Of a stretch of DNA of 64,000 nt, positions 20,825 to 33,407 are shown piece by piece. The stretch comes from Edaphochlamys debaryana (lineage: Eukaryota > Chlorophyta > Chlorophyceae > Chlamydomonadales). The notes beneath the pieces were generated by a model. It was not told where the DNA came from. It saw nothing but the letters and a program-made list of their open reading frames with translations, and did not search any database. The translations under genes and the position numbers were made by a program. Location: positions 682,001 to 746,000 of the forward strand of contig JAEHOE010000038.1 of NCBI GenBank assembly GCA_016858145.1, read 5' to 3'. Each line of letters begins with the position of its first letter. The stretch's first letter is position 1.

Positions 20825-23800
20825 TCAGTAGTAGCCGCCATAGCCCCCGCCGTAGCCTCCCCCGCCGCCGCCGCCCTCCCCGTCGCTCGACAGCGCGGCG
20901 ATGGCGTCCAACAGGTCGGCGGAGGAGTCACTGGCCGCCGGGGCGGGGCGCCGCCTGGGGCAGGCAACGATGGGGGCAGGAAAGGTTCAGGAGGGCATCT
21001 GGCGCTCTTGGTAACTGGGCGCAGGGACCGACAGGAAACCCGCCGATGCCATGCCAAAGCCGGCTTAAACCTTCTCCCGTGCCGCTTCTCTCACCCGCTG
21101 CCCTGTCGGCCCGCCGGCTCCGGCGTGGCCCCGTATCTCGTCTTGGGCCGCCCGTCGCCCTTCCCTCCTCCTCCGCCGCCGCCCATGATTGCCGATCCCG
21201 GTCCGCCAATGCTTAGGCTGGCCGCGATCTCCTCATCGTCCAGGTCAAAGTCAACCTCCAGGTCGTCGCCCTCCGTTGGTCCTTCGAAATCGTCGCCATG
21301 ACTAATCTCCAGGTCGTCCACGGAGAATGACATGCCGCTCTGCTTGGCCGTGATGCTGCGCCGCGAGGAAGCGGGCGGCAAGTCCGCGCTGGGCCTGAGC
21401 CGCGGGAACGGGCGGGAGGGACAAGGTCAGGGAGGCGAACAGGGCGGGTGAAGGGCGTCTGGAGTCCACATTATACGCCGGTCTGCACGCTAGAGTTAGG
21501 GCTCGCTCAACCCATGCCGCGTCCCGCCTCCCTCCGCCCCTTGGTTACACGACGCACGGACCTGCGGACCGACGTGCTGCGGTGCAGGGACATGCGCTGC
21601 TGCGCGCCGCCGCCCCCGCCCGCCCCCGCGCCGCTGCCCACGATGTCGATGGAGGGGGCGTCCGAGTAGGCGGTGGAGGAGGAGGAGGAGCTGAAGAGGG
21701 AGGAGGCCTCGGAGTCGGGGTTGCGGTTGGCCTTGGCTACGCGGCGAAACAGGGGTGGTTGTGCGGAGGGGAGAAAGCTCGTTAGCGCACAACGGTGACC
21801 GCAGCGCCGCAGCTCGAGGCGTCTTCCACTCTCGTGTTACCAGCGTGAAAGCAGCTAGCAGTGCAGGAGTTTATCCAAAGCCGGCCACAGGAGCTGGTCT
21901 GAAGTCACCCCCAGTGCGCCTTCCGAAGCCGGTCCTCACCCGCTGCCTTGGCAGCCTTGGCGTCCGCCGCCGCCTTGGCCGCGGCGGCCCTGGCATCGCG
22001 CTCCCTCCTGGCCTCCTTCTCGCCATCGCTCAGGAAGTCCGAGTCATCGGAGTGGAAGGAGGAGCTGACGCTGGGCCGCGGGGGCCGCTGCGGAGGCGCC
22101 GTCTGTCGCTTCTGCAGGCTCTGCTGCCGGCTGGCGCTGCGGGCAGGGGCGGCGGAGCCCGAGCCAGAGGAGCGGCCAGAGCCAGAGCCGGAGCCGAGGG
22201 CGGAGGCGGGGGCGGCGGAGCGACGGGAGGCGGTCTTGGAGGGCGGCGCGGGGGCTGTGACTGAGATGTCCTGCTCCGAGCCTTCCGAGATGCCGGAGAG
22301 CAGGTCAGAGTAGTTGGACAGAGTGGACTCCTGTGGGGTCGAGGACGGGGGTAGGATGGGAGCGGGAGCGGGGTTGAGGCTGCGAGCATATCGGAGTGTA
22401 GAGGGGTCTGGAGAAGCAAGCCAGGGTCCCCGCCACCGTTCGTGCAGTAACACCGGTCCCACCTGCTTGACGGTCCGCCGCGCGCCAGCATCCGACAAGT
22501 TGGAGTTGGCTGCGGACGGGGAGGGACGGGAAGCGAGGGCTCAGACCACGGCCCACCGCCAGACCCCCCAAAGTGAAGGGCCTTGCTCTTCATCCTCCAT
22601 CAACCTGCAGAGCCCCACTTCCTCTCCCGCTTCCCTCCCTCTGGCCCCCGTCCGTCCCCTGCCTGCCAATGCATTTCAAGGAACCCCCCCATTCCTCTCC
22701 CGTTCACCCCTTCCCATCAACCCCTCCTAAGACCCCCGCCTACAACCCCCGCCCCCCACACCCCCGCCCCCCGCCCCCTCACCCGACGCCCGCATGTCTG
22801 CCGAGGCCAGCAGGTCGTCCATGTTGGACTGAGTCAGCGTGTCGGCAGTCTCCTCGGGGTCAACCGCCTCAACCGCCTGCAAGCGGGCAAACACGTGCAT
22901 GGACAACTGCGTCAGGCCACGTGTTCGGAATCCAGCAAGACCGAACCTCCCGGGTAGGCAGGTGTACGGTGTACGGACAACTGCGTCAGGCCACGTGCTC
23001 GGTCCCCTTCCAGGAATAATCCTTCCATCCCGGCAAGGCAACGGGTGTCGCCTGGCATGTGTGCAGTAGCCCAGCCCTAGCTCCAGCCCACGCCCCACGC
23101 CCCCACCTGCTCGAAGATCTCGCTGGGCTTCTTCCGGCCCATGCCGCCCCGCGCCCCCGCGCCGCCGTCCGAGGAGGCCTCGCTGATGACCGTCGTACTG
23201 CGGCTGCTGGACGAGGCCCTGTACGGCAGAGTTGTCGTACAGCAGGAAGGCAGAGGATCTTTACGACGAGCTTGATAGGCAACTCCAAGGGGCACGCGCA
23301 TCCGTCCTGCCACTTTCTCCTTCCTCCTTTCTGGCCACACTCCTAAGCTTTGCACCCTGCAGCCCATCCCGCTGTGCCCGGCACGGCTCCCCACAGGGGC
23401 CTCACCTGAGGGACGCCGGCACTTGGAACGCCACCTTGCTCTTTGCGCGCTCCAGCCGGCGGATGGGGCTGGGCCCGGCGTGCGAGTCCTCGGCCGACAC
23501 CGACGCCCCCGCCCGGCTCGCGCCGCCCGTGCTGTTGAACGTCGACAGCCGCTCGCCCACACGGCTCTGTCGCCGACTGAACGAGGGCTTGGCGTCCTCC
23601 TCGGAATCCACGTCGACGAGTGTGTCTTCCTCCTCGCTATACTCGTCATCGACGATCTCGCTGCGCTCGAAGGTGGGAGGCGCGAAGGAGCGGCGGGAGG
23701 CCTGGCGGCTGAGCGCGCCGGCGGCGGCGCCCGGCTCCTCCTCAAAGTCCTCGTCGTACGAGCCGTACGAGCTGGCTGTTTCCCTGTATGGCAGAGGCGG

Positions 23801-26800
23801 GCGGTTGTGGGTTGAGGTCCCATCCAGGGGCCAATGTGCCCCTTGCTTATCTCTCTTTGCACGCCCGCCGCCATACCCAGCCAGGGCACAAGCCTAGCGT
23901 CTGTCTAGCTCCTTGTGGAGACCCCTGCCGGGCGCTCACCTCCGCTTGGACGCTGAGGGCGCCGCCGCCTTGTCGTCCTTGATCCAGCCGCCCGGGGAGG
24001 TGGGTGTGGCGCTGACCTCTGCCTCCTCCTCCTCCGAGGGGATCTCCTCGGTCGCGGCGTCGCTGCCGCGGCGGTGGTGCCGGGGCGAGGTGCCGCCGCC
24101 CGACGTCGCTGCCCCTGTGCGGCAAAGGCGGACATGCAGAATTGGGCTTCAGTCCATCTGCCGAGGCTCACACCGGAACCCTCCCACCCTCAAGCTCGCG
24201 TGGCCTCTTCAGCGGCACCCCCAAGACTCAGCCAGGCAGCTCCCCATCCCGTTCCTTCAAGCCACTGCCGCCCCCAACCCAGCAGGGTGCCCCCGTGTCT
24301 CACGTGACCTCGACGCGGAGCCGCTGGCCGAGGGCTCGGACGAGGGCGGGAAGGCCTCGCTGTACTCTGTGTCGGGCGCCGAGGAGCCGCCGTCGCTGGG
24401 GGCCCGCGGCGGCTTGGGCGCTGCGGGGCGCACCATGAAGGACTGCAGCCGCCCGAATGCGCGGGGCCCTGGGTGGGGAGTGAGGTGGGGGCAGGGAGAC
24501 GCGGCGTCAGTCGGCAGGCGGCGTGATGGGTGTGTGTTTGCGCTAGGCTCCGCGGGACAGACAAGGGGCTAGGGCACGCGTGGGGCCCGGGGGCACATGG
24601 AAGAGGCTGCAACGGATGAGTGTCATGGCTCGAGCCTCACCTCCGCTGGGCACGGAGCTCTTCCCACTCTCGGAGCTCTCGCGCTTGGACGACCTGCGGC
24701 TCCCCTTCTTGGCCTCGGACTGCCCGCCCTTGCCCGCCGCCGCCGCCTGCTCTGCGTACTGTTGGGCGTACGGCATGCCCGCCGGACCGGATCCGGGCAT
24801 GGGAGACAGCGGCGGCGGGTACGGCATGTACTGCTGGGTGGCCATCATGGGCCCGCCTGGGCCTTGGCCTGCCCCCGATGCTGCGCCCGGTTGTTGAGGG
24901 GGTACGTAGATGGGCATTCCCGGCGGCATGTTCTGCAGCGCGAGACACGAGGGTAGAAAGGTTGTGGTCAGCTCATGAGACCGAGAAGATTCTTAGCCAG
25001 GAGCTAGATAGTTCAGAGATCATATTGAACTCACCGCCATCATCTGCGGCGTCATCATGTACGGCATCTGTGTCGTACCCGTACCGCCGGGCGCGCCGGG
25101 GGTCATGCGGGGCGACCCCATGCCCATGCCGTGCTGCGCTCCCATGCCCATGCCCATCCCGAACAGGGGCTGCATCGATTGCATGGCTTGGGCGGCTGCT
25201 TGGGCCGCCACCTGGGGGGGAGGGAGGCAACAGGCGCAGTGGTTACTGTCACACCGGTTGTCAGGTTGATCAGCATACGAACCACGCCCCCGACCCTGGC
25301 AAGCAGCCCACCTGTGTGGCCATGCCGCTCATCTGTCCGCCCATGGCCGAGATGGCGTTGGACAGCACCGTCCGCATGGCCATCATCTGCATCACCTCCC
25401 ACAGCATCACTGAGCCGCTGCCGAACGCGCCGCTGCCTGCGACTGCTGTCGCGGCATGCGGCTTGCCCTGCGCAAAACGAGTACGGGGTACCGTGTTGAC
25501 CAGCGGTATGGAGAGGGAAGAGCACGCATGAAGGGAAGCGCTAAACCAAACACACTCCTAGACACTGCCCTGGCACTGCTCGCGTCCGCCCCTCCACCGC
25601 CCGCCTCACCATGAAGCCCGTCCGCCCGGTGGCGGCGCCGCTGCGACCCAGCGCCACGTCAGCCGCCTCTGCCGCCGCCTGCGCCGCAATGGCCGCCACG
25701 TACTCCGAGTCAGCGTCAGATCCAGCGGCAGCAGCGGCCGCCGCCGCCGCCGCTGCCGCCGCCGCCGCCGCCTGCGACCGCATCGTATCACTGTGGCCAA
25801 ACAACCGCGCCGGCAGCGGCGGAACGACCGGCCGCTGCCGTACGCCCGGGCCGCCGCCTCGTACGGCATCCAGGCTGGCGTCCGTGCTTTCCGTATTTGT
25901 CGTACCGCGCTCGTCGTCCGACTCGATGCTGCCGTCGCCGTACGCGGCAACGGCGGCCTCGTCAGAGCCGCTGGAGGACCGGCCGCGGCCCTGGCCCCGT
26001 GCCTCCACGCGGCTCCCAATGGCGCTGCTGCGCCCGCTGCCGCCCTCCCCACGGGCCGTCGCGGGAGCCAGCCCCGCTTCCAGCTCACGAGGAGTCGGTA
26101 CGCCCGTGGCGGGTCCGCTGCCGCCGTGCTCGGGCGAGGAGCCGCCCAGCCGCGGCGTCGCCGCGCCATCTTCTTCAGCCCCCGCCTCCGCCGCCTCGGC
26201 CGCCGCTGCCGCTGCCGCAGCAGCCGCGGCCCTCCGCCGCTTGGCAGGCGAGCCCTTCCGCTTCTTCGATGGCGTCGGCTTCCGGCCCGAGAACTCCAGC
26301 TGCGCCTTGGCAGTACTGCCCGCCGCACCGGCTTTGCTCCTGGCCATCGAGACCGACTTGGACAGGCCCCCTGCCCCGGCCCCTGCCCCGGCCCCGCCGC
26401 CCGTTCCCGCTCTCCGCTTCGAGGGGCTGGCGCTTCGGCCGCCCTTGCCAGCGCCGCCGCCCCGCTGCTTGCCCGGCGTGCCGCTGCGCTTCCGGGGCGA
26501 GCGGCGGGGCGTGACAGCCCTGGGCGTGGCGTCACGTGACCGCCCGCGGCTCCGACTAGTGGCGCCGCCGCCTGCCCCTCCACCAGCTGCTACGCTGGCC
26601 GTGGTCGACGGGTTGCGGGCTGAGGCCACGCGGCCCAGGCGCGCCGGGGTGGTGGCGGAGCGTTGGAGCGTGCGGGGCCGGAGCGGGGACGGCTCCGCGG
26701 GCCGACGCATGGACTGGGCGCGGAGCTGCAGACCGGCCTCCCGCTTCTCCGGGTGGTACTCTGGGATGCGGCGGGGCGAGGGGGAGCGGGAGAGGGAGCG

Positions 26801-28776
26801 GGAGCGGGCGGGCGAGAAGGAGCGCTGCCGCGGCGTGGGCGACACGGAGCTGCCGCGCTGCTGCCGCGGGGTGCGGAGCGACGAGCTGCCCGGCCCGAGC
26901 CGGGAGCTAGCCATACTGATGCCAGTCAGCCCCCGCCGCAGCACGCCCCGGCGGGGGCTCTCCGGCGCCGCGGCTGTTCGCCTCGAAGCCGCGCCGTCCG
27001 TGCCGGCACTGTCAGCGTCCGCCCATGCCGCCCGCCGCGCCGACGGCGTCGCGGACAGGCCCCCCGGCGCCCGCAGCCGCAGCGGCGTGACTTGCTCCAC
27101 GTCCCCCTCCCGCACGCGCACCGACGGCTGCGTCTGCGTCTGCATGTCGTGCCGCACCGGGCCCTCCAGCTTGGACCGCACGAGCCGGCCTGAAGAGGGC
27201 GCCGTGGTGGGGCGCTGGGAGCTGCGCCCCGTGGCGAGCCCGGACCGCCCCGTCCCAGGCCCCGACCGGTCCGTCAACGCCAGCTCCCGGTGCAGCTCGA
27301 GCGCTGTCTTGTAGGCCTTCGCGGCCCGTGCCACGGCTCGCTCCTGAGACTCAAGGCGCCGGGGGCTGTTGTTGGCGAAGCCCGGCTTGGGCGCGTAAAG
27401 CGGGCTGCGGCTCCGTCGGCTGGGGTCCTGGTCCCGCTGCGCCCAGTCCACGCCGCCCTCCTCGTCCTCCGCCTCCCACCGCCGCTCGCCTTCCATGACC
27501 CCGGCAGCCGAGGGCGCCATCGATGCAGCCTGCTGCTGCGCCATGCCCTGGGCGAAGGCCTCCCGGTGCCGAGACACCTGCTCCTGGGCCCGGGCCAAGA
27601 ACTCCTGAGGCGCCTGGGCGGAGAGGGGGTCGTTGGCGTAGAATAGCGCCGGCGGCGCGGGCGGCTGCTTGGCGGCAGACACCACCGCCGCCGCGCGCCC
27701 GCGCCGCAGCCCTGCGGCTGCTGCAGCGGCGGCCGAGACCGTGGCGGAGGAGTACTGATCTGGCCGTAGCGCAGCCGCAGCGCTGGCTGCTGCGGACCGG
27801 GCTGTTGCAGCCCCGGCGGGGGCGGCAGCGGCTCCGTACTGAGGGTGCGCGTACGGCACGCCGGTGGCCGTGTCCGGGGACTGCGTGTAGACGATGTAGG
27901 CTGGAGCGAAGCCCTCAGGCCCCATCGGGCCCGAGCCAGGCCCCGCAGCGGTTAGGTAGGCGGGCCCGGCGGTGGCCGGCCGGCCTGACGTGGTCCCCGT
28001 GCCCCCGGCCCGTGGATTGCCGAAATTGGCTGTTGCTGCTGCGTTGGCTGGCAGGACCGTCAGCGTGGAGAGGGGAGGGACACGGTCGCCGAAGTGGGTC
28101 AGCCGGGCGCTGAGGTGCAGCGTGCCGACCTCAATCCCCCCCGGGCTGAAGAGCGCGACCTGCCGGATGGCCGCGCTCTGGAGAGCCGTGGGCGGCGGGC
28201 CCGCCGGCCCCCATCCACGCGGAGGTGGTGATGGCGTGATGAGCAGCGGCGTCTGGCCGGCCGCGAGCATGGTCGGCTTTGGAAGGGTTTTCACATGGAA
28301 GAGCGACACGTATAGTGGCGTCTGTGGGGATGCGTGTGTGTGGAGGGGGGAGAGGGGAAGGGTTTGGGGGCGGGCGTGCCAACCGTGCCGTGGCGCGGGC
28401 TCCAAACCCTTTCTCCCCGCCCCTGTTCCAACCTCCCCCGCCAAGCTCGCTCCAAGCCCCGCCGCACCTGGTCCAGCAGAAACTGCATCTCCGCGGCATC
28501 GGCCTGCAGCACGCAGGACTTGCCACTCTCGAACGAGACGTAGTCATAGAAGGCATCCTTCCCTAATGCGGGGAAGGTGTCACCCGTGGACGTCTCGAGC
28601 GCCCCCTGCTTGGCGTAGACCAAGATGAGCGGATAATCCAAAAAGTTGAAGGCCACAGCGTAGGGAACGATCGGGAACTGGCTGGTCTCGGGGATGCCGA
28701 GCGTGGCTTCCACAAAGGAGGGGTCCGCGAACTCCAGCGCATGCACGTACACCTCAAAGCTGAAGTAGTCCTCCAT
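20825..28776 (-). CDS. Large MAP10-N-like protein, 15 exons, 1870 aa
   Basis: Exons: 28776-28468, 28321-25610, 25467-25312, 25211-25035, 24932-24641, 24468-24304, 24114-23940, 23783-23406, 23218-23107, 22876-22783, 22509-22463, 22330-21940, 21736-21562, 21394-21095, 20954-20825. All joins use GT-AG and keep frame (5613 nt). The ATG is in a strong context (ACCATGG). Residues 1-150 resemble the N-terminal region of animal microtubule-associated protein 10: AVAFNFLDYPLILVYA, then FESGKSCVL, then TPLYVSLFHV. Exon 2 is a long low-complexity arm with Arg/Ser-Pro-rich basic patches and poly-Ala. Exons 4-5 are Met/Gly/Pro-rich, later exons acidic and Ser-rich, and the end is GGYGGGYGGYY-like. A microtubule or ciliary role is inferred from the N-terminus only. 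Confidence 0.75.
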
Positions 28777-29240
28777 GGTCGTGTCTGGGTCTTCAGGACT
28801 TCAGCAAGTTGGGTCGCGGTTTGTGGGTGCGCTACCATCCGCCCGCAGCACCGCGGGCCTTTCCAGAGGGCTACCTATCAACAGCATAGTGCAATGTCAT
28901 CTCAAGCTAGGTATGGCACTTAACCGTCAGGGGCAGCGCGGACTGCTTCCGAACCCCTTGCTCGTCCTGTACCGCATGCAAGAGGAGGGCAGCAGCAAGC
29001 GGGAGTGTCCAAGCTCCACAATACACGACGCACCTACCTCTACGGAACGCAACACAGCTACGAAGGACAGGAAGCCCGCGACCGCGCCTCAAAACTGCCG
29101 ACGTTCTTCGAGAACACAACCAGGAGCGAGTGCCCTATCCAGCAGTCTTCCCATGTATAACCTGACTAGAAACAGCTCGTCCTGAGCTTAGAGGAGCGGG
29201 AGCGCCCTCGAAATTGACATAGACATCGCGGGCTGCAGAA
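28777..29240. promoter_or_regulatory. Shared divergent promoter region
   Basis: 464 bp separate the start codons of the MAP10-like gene (-) and the DUF4795-like gene (+). Both 5' UTRs and both promoters must fit here unless first exons are missed. No TATA box or known motif was recognised. Confidence 0.5.
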
Positions 29241-32200
29241 ATGACGCAGCCGGGCGAAACACGCATAGGATGGGAGGAGGCGGAGCAGAAGGAGTTCCTC
29301 AAGGCCATTCGGCAGCCGCTTATGGTTCAGACTCCCCTGCAGCTGGTCATCGAGAACCTCTTCCAGCGGCTACAAGGACAGGCTGTGTTCATGCAGCAGA
29401 TGAAGGAGAAGGTCCGTTTGGCCCGGGCGGTGTGGGGCTGCGTGTGATGGACTCCGCGTGGTGGACGGGCGGGTTGTCTTTACCGGGAGACACGGAGCCC
29501 CCAAAGGTCCCCGCGCTCGCCCGCCTGCCCGGGAACTGCCTGCGGCTGCGCTTCGGGTAACCGCGTGTCTCCTTTACCCCGGGGAGTCCCCGCTCTCAAA
29601 GTCAGCTGGGGCGTGGGCTAAAAGCACGGCGCCGGGAACGGGAGGGCGTACTGGCACCCTTGAGCCCGGGTGGCCAGGACAATTAGCAACAGTGCCTCGG
29701 CCATCCCTTGCGTACGTCAGCCAGCGGATACTGAGCCTGCATGGGGATGCCCAGGTCCCGTTTAACACGTTCCAGGGCAATATAACCAGCCCAGGGGTCA
29801 GGGTACAGGTACCAACCTGAGTCCTGGGCCCAGGTCCCCAGCGTCGTTAGCCAGAGGGCGTGGTTCACCTGCGCTCGCTCTCACCACCCATGGTCCCAGC
29901 ATGTCCTGATCGCTCCGCCTCTTAACCTCTTCGAATCTCCACCCTGTGCGTGACGCAGATGGAGCGGATTGCAGTCAAGGACGTGACTGCAGATGAGCTG
30001 CTGGAGCGGATAAAGATGCTGGAGAGCCAACAGGGCGAGGCGGCGGGCGCCAAGCTCAATCCGTTCAACCAGCAGGAGATCCTCGCGCGGTTAGAGGTGA
30101 GCGGCATTGGACGAGGGAGATGGGCGCCTTTCTCCCATCCAGCCTTAAACATAGCGGGAGCACGTCGAATGGGGGCGGGGGCCAGCGGGTGGTAAAGGCA
30201 AGTGCTACAGGCGCGGGCACAGCCTGTGTCGCGTGGCGTAAGGATTGTGCACAGAGAGGCCCTGAGATTAGTATGGACACTCGGGGGATGAGCCGAAACG
30301 GATTGACGGACTCCGCCCCCGCACAAGCCAGACCCTCCCTAACCACGGCATCTCCCTCTGCCTGAGCTGCAGGCTCTGGAGGCGCGGCTAGCAGACGGTG
30401 CGAACCAAAGAGCGGACGCGGTAAGCAGGCCTCCATCTGCTCACCGGGGAGGCGAGGCGCGTGGGCGGCACCTACCTGAAGGCTGTGTCCCTGAGGGGTG
30501 TGCTGGGACGGCCCCTGGCATGATGCTTGCCCCGGCGCTTCCTTCTGCCATGCCGTTGGTGCCCGACCCAGCCCACGCCACCCTATCCACTCCACGCGCA
30601 CTGGGCGTACGGTAGCGCCCGGCCCCTTGCCCATCTCTCAGCCTCTCACCTCCCTTCCCTCCCCTCCCCTCCCGCTCTCCACCTCAGCTGGCCTCCGCCG
30701 AGGGCATGGCGGACCTGGAGACGCGCCTGCAGCGGCTGGAGGGGCGAATGACCGGCGTCTACAACCTCAACGGCAAGCTCGTGGCGTTGGAGCAGATCGC
30801 CGGGGGCCTGGGCGTCGCCATCCCGGACCTGGAGTACCCCGGCGGCGGCGGGCCGCCGGGCACGCCGCCGCAGGCGGCGCCGCCGCTCAAGCTGCAGCAG
30901 GCCTGGCGGCCTCCGTCGGAGCCGACAGGGGAGGGCGCGGGCGAGGGCGGGGAGGAGGCGGGGGTGTGGCCGTCGGCCAACAAACTTATGGTGGGTTCGC
31001 GGACAGGCAGCCCCGCCACCAGCTTCACGGCCGGGCTGATGGACGCACGCGCCGGGTCAGCGCCGCACAGCCCCCGCAGCGTCGCCGCTGGGGCGTCGCC
31101 GAGCCGGCTTGGCGGCCTCCTCAACCCCATCGGCGCGCCGGCCGTGCCGGCCATCGGCGCAGGCGGGGCTCCTGCCCAGAAGCTGGCGCAGATGGGGGCG
31201 GAGGTTGCGGCTCTCAGGGCGGAGAACGACGCGCTCAAGGAGGGCCTGGAGGCGATTCGGCAGCAAGTCTCGGGGCTCAAGTCGGGGCTGGGGACGAGCG
31301 CGACGGAGACGCTGTCACGGATGCAGGCGGTGGAGGAGAGCCTGGGCTCGCTGACGGCGCAACTCGCGGAGCTGCAAGCTGCTCGCCGCGAGGCCGCGGC
31401 TCGCACCGGCTCGGAGGTCTCGTTCGCCGACTTTTCGGTGTTCAAGTCTTCGGTGGAGGCCGCGCTTGCAGAGGCGCGCGCACAGGGCGCGGTCGCGGCC
31501 GCGCTCGCCGAGAAGGACATCCCGGCGATAGCATCGCGACTCGAGGAGCTTGAGGGCGGCGTTAAGAAGAACGGCGAGCCGCGCGACATGGACACGCTGT
31601 TCCACGAGCGCATCAACGGGCTCGAGGCAGCGATCGGTGACATCAAGACCGAGGTCCGCGGCATGATCGACTCGGCGCTCGAGGGCGCCGCCAAGCTGGA
31701 GGAGCTGCAAGCGCTAGAGGAGGTCGTGGAGCAGAAGGTGCGTGGGGATTACACTTGCTGCAAACTGGGGACGCTAGGCGCGGCGCAGATGTTCGGAGGA
31801 GTTGAAAGGCCACGGCTCGGTGCCTCACACAAATGCCTCACTTTGTACGTATCTCAGTGCTCCGCCCTGACCTAACCTCCACGCCTTTGCCTCCCGACCA
31901 CAGGCGCCGAGCGAGGCGATGCGGTTGCTGCAGATCCAGACGCACGCCCTGGGCCAAGCGGTGACGACCGTCTCGGAAGCGCTGGCCTCGCGGCCCGAGC
32001 TGGGGCTGGGCGAGCTACGCAACACCGCCGCCAATGGCGCCCTTATGAGTGGCCCATCCATCGCAAAGATGCGCTGCCTCACATGCGACCAGCCCGTCAA
32101 GCAAGGCGCCAGCGCAGGCGGCGCGCTCACCGTGAGCAAAGGCAGCTTCCTGCCCAGGCTGGATTCGATGCCGGCCAAGGAGGGCCCGCCCGGCGGGCCG

Positions 32201-32449
32201 GGCGTGGGCACGGCGGACCTCCGGGCGAGCCGGGAGGAGCGAGTGGCGGGGTTGGCCGTGGGGGGCACCGGGGGGCGAGGAGGGGCGCACAGCGCAAAGG
32301 CGTCGGAGCTGGAGGAGTATGCCAACGGGACGGGGAGCGGGCGGGACGCGAGCCCGGGGCGGCAGGTGGAGCGGTCACGCGCAAGCCGGACGGCGGTGGG
32401 GCACGGGCGGGCGGGCGGCATGCATGCAGGGAAGCCGGTGTTCTTGTAG
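29241..32449 (+). CDS. Coiled-coil protein with DUF4795-like C-terminus
   Basis: Five exons: 29241-29411, 29959-30096, 30373-30420, 30688-31737, 31904-32449, giving 650 aa. All joins are GT-AG and phase 0. The N-terminus is helical (EEAEQKEFLKAIRQPLM). The middle is Gly/Pro/Ser-rich, and residues about 270-470 form long coiled coils (EVAALRAENDALKEGLEAI, LEELQALEEVVEQK). Near residue 525 the segment MRCLTCDQPV, followed by a Gly/Pro-rich tail, resembles the cysteine motif of DUF4795 proteins such as human C16orf96 and QRICH2; QRICH2 works in sperm flagella. The divergent pairing with a MAP10-like gene is compatible with a ciliary role, which is inference. Confidence 0.7.
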
Positions 32450-33407
32450 GGGGGGCGGCGCAGCTTCGGGCCGGCTGGGGTCAGGGCTGCTGGGCATGGT
32501 GGGCTGGGGTCCTGGAGCGCAGTGGGGGGGCTGCAGGATAGGGGATGGTGCATGGGGATGAGCAAGGACATGGGGTAGAGGGAAGGCAGGGCACATGGCC
32601 CGCGGCGGGACTTGTTGTGACATGCAAGTCTTGCTTGGCAAGAACGCGGGCGGCAGAAATGCATGACTGTCAACTAGCTACTCCAACTGGCATGGACAAA
32701 GTTGGCGTGGCGTGGGCAGATGGGGGCAGTAGTGCCTCGCAGGCCTCCACGGCTGCACCCGGGCCAGCTGTCTGGATTGCCCATTGTAGGCACACGTACC
32801 GATGGAGGGCTGTAGCATACGGTATGCCGCCAATGCGCAAGGTCATCTGCGGGCTATGCCCGTCGGCGTGGCGGTATCTTGGTGTGACTTGAGCGCATAC
32901 GCCACTTGACGGCGAGGCAGGTGGTACCGGCGATGGTTGGTGGTGGTGGACGTGGGCGTGTAGAGCTGTCTTGTCACCCGTCAGAGGGGTTCTGTGCTCG
33001 CAGGGGCCGTGCAGCGTGGTCCGGACGATGATGAAGGGGGATGCAGCTGAGCGCGCTGTCGCAACGCGAGAGAAGAAGGCAGGGTGCCAGCAATGCGCAT
33101 CGCCGAGGCAGGGGCTAACCTAGGGGCAGCCGCGCGCGCAAACGGTACCCGTCAGAGGGGTGTGGCTGAAGGCCATCTGGAGGGTGTGCAGGCGCCAGGC
33201 GGTGCTGCAGACGGCCACGTGGCTTGCCGCACATTGCCTGTGCTGCGCGCCGGTGTCATGCTTTGTGTTGGAGGGAGGAGGTGGCTCAGCGATAGGTTGG
33301 TGCGTGGAGCCGCGGGCAGCCCCGGGTGCTACGGGCCCTCGACGACACGGTTTGTCCAGTCGATCCAGCGTTGTCTACAGTTGATGGGCACCACGTCACG
33401 CTTGTAG
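32450..33407. other. Intergenic with dispersed repeat
   Basis: No firm gene. About 32990-33130 is related to 5325-5480. A GTCAGAGGGGT block occurs twice (about 32984 and 33151). A first exon of the cyclin-like gene may lie here but could not be fixed. Confidence 0.4.

Noticed and set aside
33084..33407. 107-codon frame upstream of the cyclin-like gene
   Set aside because: Overlaps the dispersed repeat shared with 5325-5480 and does not join the cyclin exons convincingly.
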